23,532 nt of DNA, from assembly GCA_002353825.1 (NCBI GenBank), contig DEKJ01000060.1:1-23532 (forward strand), read 5' to 3'. Below, in pieces: positions 8,114 through 16,647 of this stretch (its first letter is position 1; each line of letters opens with the position of its first letter). Both the position numbers and the translations under genes were made by a program. The stretch comes from Prevotella sp. UBA2725. GTDB taxonomy: Bacteria > Bacteroidota > Bacteroidia > Bacteroidales > Bacteroidaceae. The notes under the pieces were generated by a model, which was not told where the DNA came from, did not search any database, and saw only the letters and a list, made by a program, of their open reading frames with translations.

Positions 8114-11100
8114 ATGAAGCGGACAATCACATTTCTCTTCATAGCTCTCATTTGTATGGTAGCCCAGGGGGCAACCTCGCTTCACACATTGCGCGTGGAG
8201 TATGCCACTACGCCGATGGGAATCGATGTTCAGCAGCCTCGCTTTTCCTGGCAGATGAGCTCCGACAAACGTGGCACCTGTCAGAAGGCCTACCAGATTG
8301 TTGTCACCGACAATGCTAACCGTAAGGTGTGGGACAGCGGACGACAGCAGTCGGCAACATCGCTTAACATCACCTATGGCGGGGAACGGCTGAAAGCTGC
8401 CACTCGCTACCGGTGGACCGTCACAACATGGGACAACCATGACTCAAAGGCCACTGGTAGCTCATGGTTTGAAACAGGACTCATGTGCTCGTCCGACCGC
8501 GATGAGGCTTGGCAAGGTGCGCAGTGGATAGGCGGTAACGACCAGAATGCGCTGACCTTCTACCGTCACTATCTGCCGGTGTTCCGCCTGCGTTTTGCCA
8601 TCATCCTTGACCGCAAGACGAAGACCTGTGAGGCAGCCCTCATCTATGGCGCCAACGACCCGCGGCTCATGGATCGCAACAAGAATATCCTTGGGGTGAG
8701 GAGCCCATTGAATGGCTCTTACATCAAGGTGTCACTCAACACCAGTGGCCTTGACCACGGCGACAGCGCCCGCGTAGAGTTCTTCCGTGTAGGCTATAGC
8801 AGAAACGACACTCCGAACCGCCCTATTGCCTCTTTCAAAGTTGCCCCTTCCCTCATCAACCAGCAGAACCGCTACGAACGGCACTCCTTCGAGCTGGCGT
8901 CTATGCATGGTGCCACAACTCTCTGGGTGGATCATCAGGAGAAGCCGCTTGTCGACAAGCTCGACCTCAACCCTATGGGCATGGGTGGCAACAGCATCTC
9001 CTTTCCGAATGTCGGTGACATGGGATTCAGTGTGCCTCAGGGCAAGGCAACATTCACTGATGTTGAGGTGCTCAACTATCGATTGCCGCGTCATACGCTG
9101 GCTCGCCTTGCCGACCAGACCGTGAATGGTGAGACTCGTTTCTTCCAACCGAAAGAGACTGGCGCACCACGGCTGCGCACGGAGTTCACGGCGCGGAAGG
9201 ACATTGCCACGGCACGACTCTATGTCACCGCTCGTGGCGCCTACGACATGTTTATCAATGGGCAGCGCGTGGGTAACGACTACCTCAACCCCGGACTGAC
9301 GCAATACAACAAGACGCAATATTATCAGACCTACGATGTCACGGCATTGCTCCACACTGGTGACAACGCCATGGGCGCACAACTCTATGAGGGCTGGTGG
9401 AGCGGCGCAATCTCTTATGAAGGAGCCAACTGGAACTTCTTTGGTGATAAGCAGTCGCTGCTCTGCCAACTGGTCATCACCTATACCGACGGCAGTCAAC
9501 AGTCTATTGTCTCAAACCCCGATACGTGGACGATGAGCACCGATGGCCCTGTGCGTCTGGGTAGCATCTTCCAGGGTGAGGTCTACGATGCACAGCGGGA
9601 GATGTCGGGGTGGAGCAAAGCGGGCTTCGACGCAAAGGGCTGGACGAAAGCCAGCGTGGTGCCATTGGAGAGCACTATCAGTCACGAACAGCCATCAGGC
9701 ATCATCAATTGGCCTTGCCCTGACGACTACAGCCACTTTAGGCTGACGAGTCAGGTGGGCATGCCCGTGCGGCCCTTAACTACCCTCGTGGCACAGCATG
9801 TTAATGAGGTGCGATCTGGTGTCTACGTTTACGACATGGGGCAGAACATGGCTGGTGTGCCAAGCATCTCTTTCTCCGGACTGAAGCCAGGGACATCCGT
9901 CGCCATGCGCTATGCCGAGGTGCTCTATCCCGATCTGCCGGAGTATAAGGACAATGTAGGCATGGTGATGATGGAAAATCAGCGCGGTGCCATGGAGCAG
10001 GATCTCTACGTCGCTCGTGGTGGTAAGGAGACATTCTCGCCACGGGGTACCTATCATGGCTATCGCTATGTGGAAATCACGGGCATCGACCGCCCGTTGC
10101 CTCTGGAAGCTGTGAAGGGCATTGTGCTGAGCTCTATCGACTCTATCACCGCCGAATATCAGACGAGTGACACGTTGCTAAACCGCTTCGTCGAGAATGT
10201 GAAATGGTCGGCGCTGGCAAACGTCTTCTCCATTCCTACCGACTGCCCGCAGCGCAATGAGCGCATGGGGTGGAGTGGAGACCTGAGCGTTTTCACGCCC
10301 ACGATGACCTATATGTTTAACGGTGCGGAGTTCCTGCGCCGGCACATGCAGGCCTTGCGCGACACGCAGGAGCCCGACGGTGCCTTCGCCTGTATCGCTC
10401 CTATTGGCGGTGGCTTCGGTGGCCCGCTATGGTCGAGCGTGGGTATCGTCATGCCGTGGCAGAGCTATCTGCAGTATGGTGATCTGGATGCGCTGCGTGA
10501 GCATTACCCTGCCATGAGGCAATTCATGGAGTTGCAACTGGAGAAATATATCGACGCAAAGGACCATTACTTCAAAGGCACGGGGAAATTTATCCCCGAC
10601 CTGGGCGACTGGCTTGGCTTTGAGGTGCAGAAAAACGATAACTCGTTGCTCCTTGACTGCTATCTCTGCTACGAACTTCAAATGATGGCGCAGGCCGCCA
10701 CGCTCCTCGGCCATGACGCAGACGCAAAGCACTACGCAGAGGTATTGAACGAACGTAAGACTTTTATCAATCGTCATTACATTGATCCTGCGACAGGCCT
10801 AACCGTTGGTTCAGGTTTCGGCGAACAGAAGCCAAGCATCCTCGGTGGTCTCACGGGGCCAAAGCGGAAAGGCATGCTCATTGATGCACAGACGTCATAC
10901 GCATTGCCCATCGCTTTCGGCATCGTTGAGGATTCGTTACTAAGTCGCTTCATCGGCCGGTTCCTCAATACGATAACCCGCAAGAGTACAGACGACGATG
11001 GCAGCGTCTATCCGCCTTATTCGCTCATGACGGGCTTCATCGGTACAGCTTGGATCGCCCCCGCTTTGACAGCGGCTGGACATAGCGACATGGCATACCG

Positions 11101-11560
11101 CATGCTCCTCAACCGGCAGTTCCCCTCATGGCTCTATCCCGTGGAACAGGGTGCAACAACGATCTGGGAGCGGCTGAACAGCTACACCCGTGAACAGGGC
11201 TTCGGCGGCAACAACAGCATGAACTCCTTCAACCACTATGCCTTTGGCTCAGTGACGGCATGGCTCATGCAGAGCTCATTGGGCATCAGTCGCGACGAGA
11301 ATAGTCCTGCCTTCAAGCATTTCATCCTCTGCCCACAGCCAGACGTGACGGGCGGTCTATCCTTCGCTCGTGGCCACTACGACTCGATGTACGGTCGCAT
11401 AGAGAGCAGTTGGGAGCGTCGCGACGATAAGACCATCTACCGCTTCTCCATTCCTGCTAACACGTCGGCAACGCTCATCCTGCCCGATAAAAGCAAGAAA
11501 AGCAGGCAACTGAAGAAAGAACTATCATCGGGTGTCTATACTTATGAGATAAAGGACTAA
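8114..11560 (+). CDS. GH78 alpha-L-rhamnosidase
   Basis: A 1148-residue exported enzyme predicted to cleave terminal alpha-L-rhamnose. A signal peptide covers about 1-20. An Ig-like N-terminal domain (about 25-125, LRVEYATTPMGIDVQQPRFSWQ) is followed by an extra beta-rich block at roughly 150-325, then the rhamnosidase N-terminal sugar-binding domain (about 355-530), the alpha/alpha-barrel (about 680-1050) and a C-terminal beta-domain. The family signature PTDCPQRNERMGWSGD is at 708-723, with Glu716 as the expected general acid; GATTIWER holds Glu1019, the likely base. The residue before Glu716 is Asn where Asp is common. It lies between an esterase (12 bases upstream) and a GH3 gene (21 bases downstream) in one operon. 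Confidence 0.93.
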   Translation: MKRTITFLFIALICMVAQGATSLHTLRVEYATTPMGIDVQQPRFSWQMSSDKRGTCQKAYQIVVTDNANRKVWDSGRQQSATSLNITYGGERLKAATRYRWTVTTWDNHDSKATGSSWFETGLMCSSDRDEAWQGAQWIGGNDQNALTFYRHYLPVFRLRFAIILDRKTKTCEAALIYGANDPRLMDRNKNILGVRSPLNGSYIKVSLNTSGLDHGDSARVEFFRVGYSRNDTPNRPIASFKVAPSLINQQNRYERHSFELASMHGATTLWVDHQEKPLVDKLDLNPMGMGGNSISFPNVGDMGFSVPQGKATFTDVEVLNYRLPRHTLARLADQTVNGETRFFQPKETGAPRLRTEFTARKDIATARLYVTARGAYDMFINGQRVGNDYLNPGLTQYNKTQYYQTYDVTALLHTGDNAMGAQLYEGWWSGAISYEGANWNFFGDKQSLLCQLVITYTDGSQQSIVSNPDTWTMSTDGPVRLGSIFQGEVYDAQREMSGWSKAGFDAKGWTKASVVPLESTISHEQPSGIINWPCPDDYSHFRLTSQVGMPVRPLTTLVAQHVNEVRSGVYVYDMGQNMAGVPSISFSGLKPGTSVAMRYAEVLYPDLPEYKDNVGMVMMENQRGAMEQDLYVARGGKETFSPRGTYHGYRYVEITGIDRPLPLEAVKGIVLSSIDSITAEYQTSDTLLNRFVENVKWSALANVFSIPTDCPQRNERMGWSGDLSVFTPTMTYMFNGAEFLRRHMQALRDTQEPDGAFACIAPIGGGFGGPLWSSVGIVMPWQSYLQYGDLDALREHYPAMRQFMELQLEKYIDAKDHYFKGTGKFIPDLGDWLGFEVQKNDNSLLLDCYLCYELQMMAQAATLLGHDADAKHYAEVLNERKTFINRHYIDPATGLTVGSGFGEQKPSILGGLTGPKRKGMLIDAQTSYALPIAFGIVEDSLLSRFIGRFLNTITRKSTDDDGSVYPPYSLMTGFIGTAWIAPALTAAGHSDMAYRMLLNRQFPSWLYPVEQGATTIWERLNSYTREQGFGGNNSMNSFNHYAFGSVTAWLMQSSLGISRDENSPAFKHFILCPQPDVTGGLSFARGHYDSMYGRIESSWERRDDKTIYRFSIPANTSATLILPDKSKKSRQLKKELSSGVYTYEIKD

Positions 11561-11581
11561 GTACAATTAGTAAAAACTAAT

Positions 11582-13939
11582 ATGAACAATCACGTGAAGA
11601 AACTGGCACTCACCTGTGCCACCGCCGCCGTGGCCCTCACCGCCACCGCACAACCGAAACTGAACGAAAACAACATCGACGAGGTCATCAATGCTATGAC
11701 GCTCCACGAGAAAGCGCTCCTCGTGGTAGGTACAGGCATGGGAAGCATGAACGCCGGCAGCGCAGGTGTTCTTGGCGCCTTCGCGAAGATCGTGCCGGGA
11801 GCTGCAGGAACGACCGTTGCCATTTCCCGTCTGGGCATCCCGTCCATCGTCCTCTCCGACGGTCCTGCGGGACTGCGCATCAACCCCACACGACCCTACG
11901 ACAGTCATACGTACTATTGCACCCATTTCCCCATCGGCACGTCGTTGGCCAGCAGCTGGAATGTCGACCTGGTGAAGGAGGTCGGTGCAGCCATCGGCAA
12001 CGAGACGCGCGAGTATGGCGCCGACGTGCTGTTGGCTCCAGGTGTCTGCATCGAGCGTAACCCACTCTGCGGCCGCAATTTCGAGTATTACTCTGAGGAC
12101 CCCGTGCTGGCAGGAGAGATTGCTGCCGCCTACATCAATGGTGTGCAGAGTCAGGGTGTTGGCACCTCCATCAAGCACTTCGCCTTCAACAATCAGGAGA
12201 CGATGCGTCTGGGCAACGATGCTATCGTCAGCACACGTGCCGCACGCGAGATCTATCTGAAGAACTTCGAGATTGCTATCCGGAAGTCTGATCCCTGGAC
12301 GGTGATGTCGTCGTATAACCTCGTCAACGGAGTGATGACCTCTGAGCGCCGCGACCTGCTCACCAATATCCTCCGCAACGACTGGGGCTACCGCGGCCTT
12401 GTGATGACCGACTGGCTCGGTGGCACTGACCCCGTGCGCCGTCAGGGCGGCACCGACCGCGTGGCTAACATGGTGGCCGGCAACGACCTCATCGAACCGG
12501 GAGCACCCGAGGACACGAAGACCATCGAGGAGGCTGTGCAGAATGGCAAGCTCGACGTGAAGTACGTCGATGCCTGCGTGCGCAACATCCTGAAGCTCGT
12601 GGTGAAGACACCGCGCTTCAAAGGTTACAAATATAGCAACGAGCCCGACCTGAAGGCTCACGCCCTCGTCACACGCAACTCCGCCGCTGAGGGCACAATC
12701 CTGCTGGAGAACAAGGGCGTGCTGCCACTGACAGCTGCCACAAAGGCTGTAGCCCTCTTCGGTGTGGGTAGCTATGATCCTATAGCCGGTGGTACGGGCT
12801 CAGGCAATGTGAACCGTGCTTACACCGTCAGCCTTGTCGAGGGCATGCGCAACTGCGGCTACGATGTCGACGCCTCGCTGCTCAACGACTATACAATCTA
12901 TATCCCTAAGGCTAAGGAAGAGATCAACAAGATTCCACACGAGTGGTGGCAGGGACTGCCATTGCCAAAGGAGTTCGTACCGACCGACGAGCAGATAGCC
13001 AAGGCTGTGAAGGCCAATGATGTGGCCGTCATCACCATCCAGCGCCTCTCCGGTGAGGGCAAGGACCGTGACGAGACTGACTTCAACCTCGCCCCAGAGG
13101 AGAAAGAGATGCTCACGAAGGTAAGCAATGCCTTCCATGCCGCTGGCAAGAAGGCCGTGGTGGTGCTCAACATCGGTGGCGTCATCGAGACGCAGTCGTG
13201 GAAGAACATCCCCGACGCTGTCCTGCTGCCGTGGCAGTGTGGTCAGGAGTATGGCAACTCCGTGGCACTGCTCCTCGCTGGTAAGCTCTCGCCGTCGGGC
13301 AAGTTGCCGCAGACATGGCCTACGGACTTCAACGACGTGCCTTCGTCGAAGAACTTCCCCACAAAGGGTCTGAACGTCAATATGTTTGCTAAGGACCAGT
13401 CGTCATACGCTAACATGAAGGACGTGGGCTACACGAAATATGAGGAGGACATCTACGTCGGCTATCGCTATTTCGATACTTTTAAGAAAAATGTGTCCTA
13501 TCCCTTTGGCTACGGTCTGAGCTACACCACGTTCGGCTATAGCAACCTCCGTCTCACCGACAAGGGTGACGCCGTGGAGGTGAGCGTCGACGTGACGAAC
13601 AAGGGTAACCGCGCTGGCAAAGAGGTGGCCGAGGTGTATGTCAAGGCTGCCAAGGGTGCCATCGAGAAGCCTGTCCAAGAGCTGAAAGCGTTTGCCAAGA
13701 CACGCGCCCTGAACCCCGGTGAAACACAGACGCTGACGATGACGGTCCGCAAGATCGACCTCGCCTCGTTCAACGAGAAGCAGAACGCATGGGTCGTCGA
13801 CGGTGGCAAGTACACCTTCCGCGTGGGTGCTTCCAGCCGCGACATCGCCGCCACGGTCGACATCACGGTCAAGGGCCAGAAGCAGAAGGTGAGCCGCGCA
13901 CTGCCCTCGCCTAAGCTGAACCGGCTGACACAGAAATAA
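11582..13939 (+). CDS. GH3 beta-glucosidase-like glycoside hydrolase
   Basis: A 785-residue exported enzyme with a signal peptide ending near ATAQ (about residue 24). It has the standard three GH3 parts: TIM-barrel with KHFAFNNQE (198-206) and the nucleophile motif VMTDW with Asp277; an alpha/beta domain with GEGKDR, where Glu492 is the expected acid/base; and a fibronectin-III-like domain at about 665-755. Members of this architecture mostly act as beta-glucosidases, though beta-xylosidase activity cannot be excluded from sequence. Encoded after GH78, it could remove a glucose exposed once rhamnose is cleaved, as in rutinose or neohesperidose units. That coupling is inference. Confidence 0.92.
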   Translation: MNNHVKKLALTCATAAVALTATAQPKLNENNIDEVINAMTLHEKALLVVGTGMGSMNAGSAGVLGAFAKIVPGAAGTTVAISRLGIPSIVLSDGPAGLRINPTRPYDSHTYYCTHFPIGTSLASSWNVDLVKEVGAAIGNETREYGADVLLAPGVCIERNPLCGRNFEYYSEDPVLAGEIAAAYINGVQSQGVGTSIKHFAFNNQETMRLGNDAIVSTRAAREIYLKNFEIAIRKSDPWTVMSSYNLVNGVMTSERRDLLTNILRNDWGYRGLVMTDWLGGTDPVRRQGGTDRVANMVAGNDLIEPGAPEDTKTIEEAVQNGKLDVKYVDACVRNILKLVVKTPRFKGYKYSNEPDLKAHALVTRNSAAEGTILLENKGVLPLTAATKAVALFGVGSYDPIAGGTGSGNVNRAYTVSLVEGMRNCGYDVDASLLNDYTIYIPKAKEEINKIPHEWWQGLPLPKEFVPTDEQIAKAVKANDVAVITIQRLSGEGKDRDETDFNLAPEEKEMLTKVSNAFHAAGKKAVVVLNIGGVIETQSWKNIPDAVLLPWQCGQEYGNSVALLLAGKLSPSGKLPQTWPTDFNDVPSSKNFPTKGLNVNMFAKDQSSYANMKDVGYTKYEEDIYVGYRYFDTFKKNVSYPFGYGLSYTTFGYSNLRLTDKGDAVEVSVDVTNKGNRAGKEVAEVYVKAAKGAIEKPVQELKAFAKTRALNPGETQTLTMTVRKIDLASFNEKQNAWVVDGGKYTFRVGASSRDIAATVDITVKGQKQKVSRALPSPKLNRLTQK

Positions 13940-13953
13940 TATCACTAGCAATC

Positions 13954-14184
13954 ATGAGAAGGCTCTTTCTTATCTCTCTTATTCTGTTGGGCTCCGCACT
14001 GGGTGCGGTAGCCCAGTGGGCACCACCTGCCAATGGTTGGATCACGATGACCAGCATCACCGTCACTGTACAGAACACTGTGGGTATCAGTGATGTGCAT
14101 ACCGTTCCTGTAGACATTATCAAGGCACAGGTCAACGCTGTGATGACGGATATAATTACTGAAAATATACATAGTAGCTTGTAG
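13954..14184 (+). CDS. Small secreted protein of unknown function
   Basis: A 76-residue protein with a clear signal peptide (MRRLFLISLILLGSALGAVAQ, cleavage near 20/21) leaving a mature chain of about 56 residues that opens WAPPANGW. Only 14 bases separate it from the GH3 stop, so it is probably the last gene of the operon. No domain is recognised. It is followed directly by the promoter of the next gene and no hairpin terminator is seen, so it could be a truncated 5' end of a longer gene. Confidence 0.6.
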   Translation: MRRLFLISLILLGSALGAVAQWAPPANGWITMTSITVTVQNTVGISDVHTVPVDIIKAQVNAVMTDIITENIHSSL

Positions 14185-14209
14185 GGCTGGAGTTTTATTC
14201 GTAATTTTG
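14178..14209 (+). promoter_or_regulatory. Promoter of the 14236 gene
   Basis: A -7 box TAATTTTG (14202-14209) lies 20 bases after CTTG (14178-14181), a good Bacteroidota -33/-7 pair. Transcription would start near 14216, about 20 bases before the ATG. This makes the gene a separate unit from the glycoside hydrolase operon. Confidence 0.6.
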
Positions 14210-14235
14210 TGCATCATCACAAATGAGTTACGATT

Positions 14236-15549
14236 ATGGATAATACTATTGGACACGCAAACTCCACGCAAGAGATCAAACAATGGTTGTTGAACTGGCG
14301 GGAAGTGCACTATGAGGCCTATCACCAGTTTCTCAAAGATTTCAACCGGCTGTCTATTGTCCGCCCTGAATTCTTGATGAGGCTCTGCGAAGCAGTGGTC
14401 AGCAATCTGCCTGAGGAAACGAAGGTGGTGTACGAGTATATCAAGGCTGAGCAAGGTGGCAATGCTGATGGATTGGAGAAGCCGGCTTTCATCAAGGAGC
14501 ATGAGGCGGAGGTTAAGGATTGCCTTGAAGGCAAGACAATCCTCTGTGTGAGTATGTTATCCGGTGAGAGTGTGAGTCTGTTAGTCGGTGAGCCGCACGA
14601 GCGTGAAGATGGCGAGGCCGTCATCAATAAAGAAAAGCTGGATGCCTACTTCAACGAAATGCCCAAGGAGAAGTTGATGGCTCTGGTGAGCGCTACTAAT
14701 ATTCTGGATGGGAACTACGATCGCAACAAGATGCCAGAGCATCAAGGAGACATGGAATATGCCAAGCGTCTGCTCTCACATCTTTATGTATATGCCATAT
14801 TGCTGATGCCAGAGTTTTTGCAGAACCTGCGGAGCAATGGAGCAAAGCAAGATGATGGTTTCGCACTTTGCCTGTTCTATTTCATAGCACTCGACAACGG
14901 GCACATTCAGTTCTTCGACAAGTTGAGTAGATTGAAACTCCAACTGCCATTGAACCCTGTTGAGATGCAGACGATGGACGGTCTCTCGAAGGAAGTCGTT
15001 GACCAGAGCGTCAGCAAAAGTTATGTAACGAAGAAGAACTGGAAGGAGTGGTTAGCTACCGCAGGATTAGAAGCCAAGGCTACGGTTATGGGTGTGCTCA
15101 GCACTATTCGTAGCAAGACTGGTAAGCGAGGTGACTTCCGCACATTAGATGATCTGTTGCTCGGTGATGAACAAAAGAAGGAGAAGGTAAAGGACCTTAT
15201 CTGCCAGTTCGTCAATGATGAGGACACACGAACCATCGACCTCGGGTATTTGATGTACGCTCTAAACAACTTGCAGTTGATCAAGGAATGTACATTCACG
15301 TCATTCTGCAAAGCCGTCTCTGCTTTCACGGGACAAAAGATTATTCATCTCCAGAAGGCCAAGGAACGTTATAACCGCATCATGGCTAATCCGAACGTGC
15401 TCTCAGATGAATATGCCAATAAGTTTGTCCGCAGCAGTTCCGGCAGGTCGCGCGACAACAATCAGGACAGGGACATTCTTTCCGACTCCTGGAAGAAAAC
15501 ACGTAAGATCGCAGCGTATTGGGGTCCGAGATTTGAAGAGATCCAATAA
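14236..15549 (+). CDS. Unrecognised 437-residue protein
   Basis: I do not recognise a family. The protein is soluble, mostly helical in appearance and charged, with no signal peptide and no clear membrane segment; the most hydrophobic stretch is LSHLYVYAILLMPEFL around residue 190. The C-terminal 60 residues are basic and rich in Ser/Arg/Asp (SSSGRSRDNNQDRD), suggesting a disordered tail. No nuclease, helicase, methylase or NTP-binding motif is visible. It has its own promoter and a hairpin terminator, and sits between the glycan locus and the mobilization module, so it may be cargo of the mobile segment. Codon use is less GC-rich than in the glycoside hydrolase genes. Confidence 0.75.
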   Translation: MDNTIGHANSTQEIKQWLLNWREVHYEAYHQFLKDFNRLSIVRPEFLMRLCEAVVSNLPEETKVVYEYIKAEQGGNADGLEKPAFIKEHEAEVKDCLEGKTILCVSMLSGESVSLLVGEPHEREDGEAVINKEKLDAYFNEMPKEKLMALVSATNILDGNYDRNKMPEHQGDMEYAKRLLSHLYVYAILLMPEFLQNLRSNGAKQDDGFALCLFYFIALDNGHIQFFDKLSRLKLQLPLNPVEMQTMDGLSKEVVDQSVSKSYVTKKNWKEWLATAGLEAKATVMGVLSTIRSKTGKRGDFRTLDDLLLGDEQKKEKVKDLICQFVNDEDTRTIDLGYLMYALNNLQLIKECTFTSFCKAVSAFTGQKIIHLQKAKERYNRIMANPNVLSDEYANKFVRSSSGRSRDNNQDRDILSDSWKKTRKIAAYWGPRFEEIQ

Positions 15550-15584
15550 GCATAAGCAGACTTCCACCTTATTATATATATCAG

Positions 15585-15615
15585 CAGTCAAAGGTCTATG
15601 ATAGTCCTTTGACTG
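15585..15615 (+). terminator. Hairpin terminator after the 14236 gene
   Basis: A 10-bp perfect stem, CAGTCAAAGG (15585-15594) and CCTTTGACTG (15606-15615), encloses an 11-base loop and is followed by TTTCCGTTTG. It lies 35 bases past the stop codon. Confidence 0.7.
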
Positions 15616-15687
15616 TTTCCGTTTGTTAAAGTTCGGTCACGTTAATTCGATTATTATTAACCAACCCCGGACCGGTCATTATAGTCG

Positions 15688-15695
15688 TATCTTCG
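15688..15695 (+). promoter_or_regulatory. Possible -7 box for the mobilization module
   Basis: TATCTTCG is one base from TAnnTTTG. No TTTG is found at the usual upstream distance; that region instead holds CCGGACCGG. The resulting leader would be about 90 bases long. Confidence 0.4.
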
Positions 15696-15697
15696 CA

Positions 15698-15724
15698 GCG
15701 CATTAAGGTTCGAACACAATGCGC
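15698..15724 (+). repeat. Hairpin at the start of the DUF3853 leader
   Basis: A 7-bp stem, GCGCATT (15698-15704) and AATGCGC (15718-15724), encloses a 13-base loop that itself contains the palindrome GTTCGAAC. It starts 3 bases after the putative -7 box and so would sit at or next to the 5' end of the transcript, or act as a DNA operator. Confidence 0.5.
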
Positions 15725-15793
15725 AGTGAGTTATTCATGCCTGATTCCGCAAGGAAGAAAGGCTAGTATTCATTTAAAAAAGATGTGACAATA

Positions 15794-16120
15794 ATGAATA
15801 TGATTTCTTTAGAGAAACTGATGCAGACTCCGGTCTGCATGATGACGGGCGAACAGCTCGCCATGCTGCTGAGCAACCTCAAACTCCTTGTGGGCAACAC
15901 CACAGAGAACAAGACGGAGGCCACTACGCCCATGCATCTCGCCTATGGCATCCGTGGCATTGCCGACACCTTCGGGTGCTCCATCCCGACCGCCAACCGC
16001 ATCAAGAAGAGTGGCGTCATCGACGATGCCATTTCTCAGACTGGCCGCAAGATTGTGGTCGATGTGGACAAGGCACTGGCGCTGGCAAAGGAGAAGAAGC
16101 CTGGTGCGCTCTGTAAATAA
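15794..16120 (+). CDS. DUF3853 family protein, helix-turn-helix-like
   Basis: A 108-residue protein. The second half, GIRGIADTFGCSIPTANRIKKSG followed by GRKIVVDVDKALALA, is the DUF3853 pattern, with a helix-turn-helix-like core resembling excisionase or MerR-type DNA binders. DUF3853 genes are common in Bacteroidota integrative and mobilizable elements, close to mobilization genes, as here. A role in controlling the module or binding its ends is inferred. The ATG at 15794 is chosen over an in-frame GTG at 15785. A long leader with a hairpin precedes it. Confidence 0.8.
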   Translation: MNMISLEKLMQTPVCMMTGEQLAMLLSNLKLLVGNTTENKTEATTPMHLAYGIRGIADTFGCSIPTANRIKKSGVIDDAISQTGRKIVVDVDKALALAKEKKPGALCK

Positions 16121-16164
16121 ATGGTCAAGTCTATAAAATATAGTTTATAGAATATTGAGTAAAA

Positions 16165-16238
16165 ACCAACGGATAAGCAAGTTTATGTTTTGGGAACCCC
16201 AAAACTATCCCCTGCGGGGAAACTTGCATCCCGTTGGT
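16165..16238 (+). other. Cloverleaf-like inverted-repeat structure, candidate oriT
   Basis: An outer stem of two parts, ACCAACGG (16165-16172) with CCGTTGGT (16231-16238) and GCAAGTTT (16177-16184) with AAACTTGC (16220-16227), encloses two further hairpins. These are GTTTTGGG/CCCAAAAC (16187-16194 with 16198-16205) and CCCC/GGGG (16209-16212 with 16216-16219), each with a 3-base loop. All pairings are exact. It ends 25 bases before mobC. Origins of transfer are typically inverted-repeat segments next to mobilization genes, so oriT is the leading interpretation; a structured mRNA leader controlling mobC is the alternative. Confidence 0.65.
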
Positions 16239-16263
16239 CTCGATAAAAGTAAATATTTCGGTT

Positions 16264-16647
16264 ATGGCTAATAAACGGTTTCATGGCAAGCGCAACACCG
16301 GCGGACGCCCTCGCAAGGAGGAATGGGTGAAGCGAAAATACAGGCTTCCGGCAGTGAAGGTGAACACCGAAGAGTATTTTGCAGTGATAGAAAAAGCTAA
16401 GGCTGCAGGCGTAACCTTGACAGAATTCATTCGACAGTGTGTCTTCTCTGGAGAGGTCATCGCTAAGGTGACACCCGGGCAGATGAGCCTCATCCGTGAC
16501 CTGGCTGGTATGGGCAATAATGTCAACCAACTGGCACGACAAGCCAATGCAGCAGGGTATAGATCGTATTCGAAACGCTTCTCTGCTTTGGGCGTTGAAA
16601 TAATGAATATAATTGACAAGTTTAAAGATCCAAAAGATGTTCCATAA
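16264..16647 (+). CDS. mobC: MobC-type mobilization (relaxosome) protein
   Basis: A 127-residue basic protein. The C-terminal half contains MGNNVNQLARQAN (83-95), the hallmark of the MobC family, whose members help the relaxase open DNA at oriT. The N-terminus is rich in Arg/Lys (KRFHGKRNTGGRPRKEEWVKRK), followed by a probable ribbon-helix-helix (RLPAVKVNTEEYFAVIEKAKAAGVTLTEFIRQ). The ATG at 16264 is chosen because upstream alternatives fall in the inverted-repeat structure. The gene overlaps the relaxase start by 11 bases, suggesting coupled translation. Confidence 0.88.
   Translation: MANKRFHGKRNTGGRPRKEEWVKRKYRLPAVKVNTEEYFAVIEKAKAAGVTLTEFIRQCVFSGEVIAKVTPGQMSLIRDLAGMGNNVNQLARQANAAGYRSYSKRFSALGVEIMNIIDKFKDPKDVP

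Noticed and set aside
11567..12661. 364-residue minus-strand open frame opposite the GH3 gene
   Set aside because: It is a long open frame of the kind produced by GC-rich codon bias; GH3 motifs on the plus strand cover the same bases.
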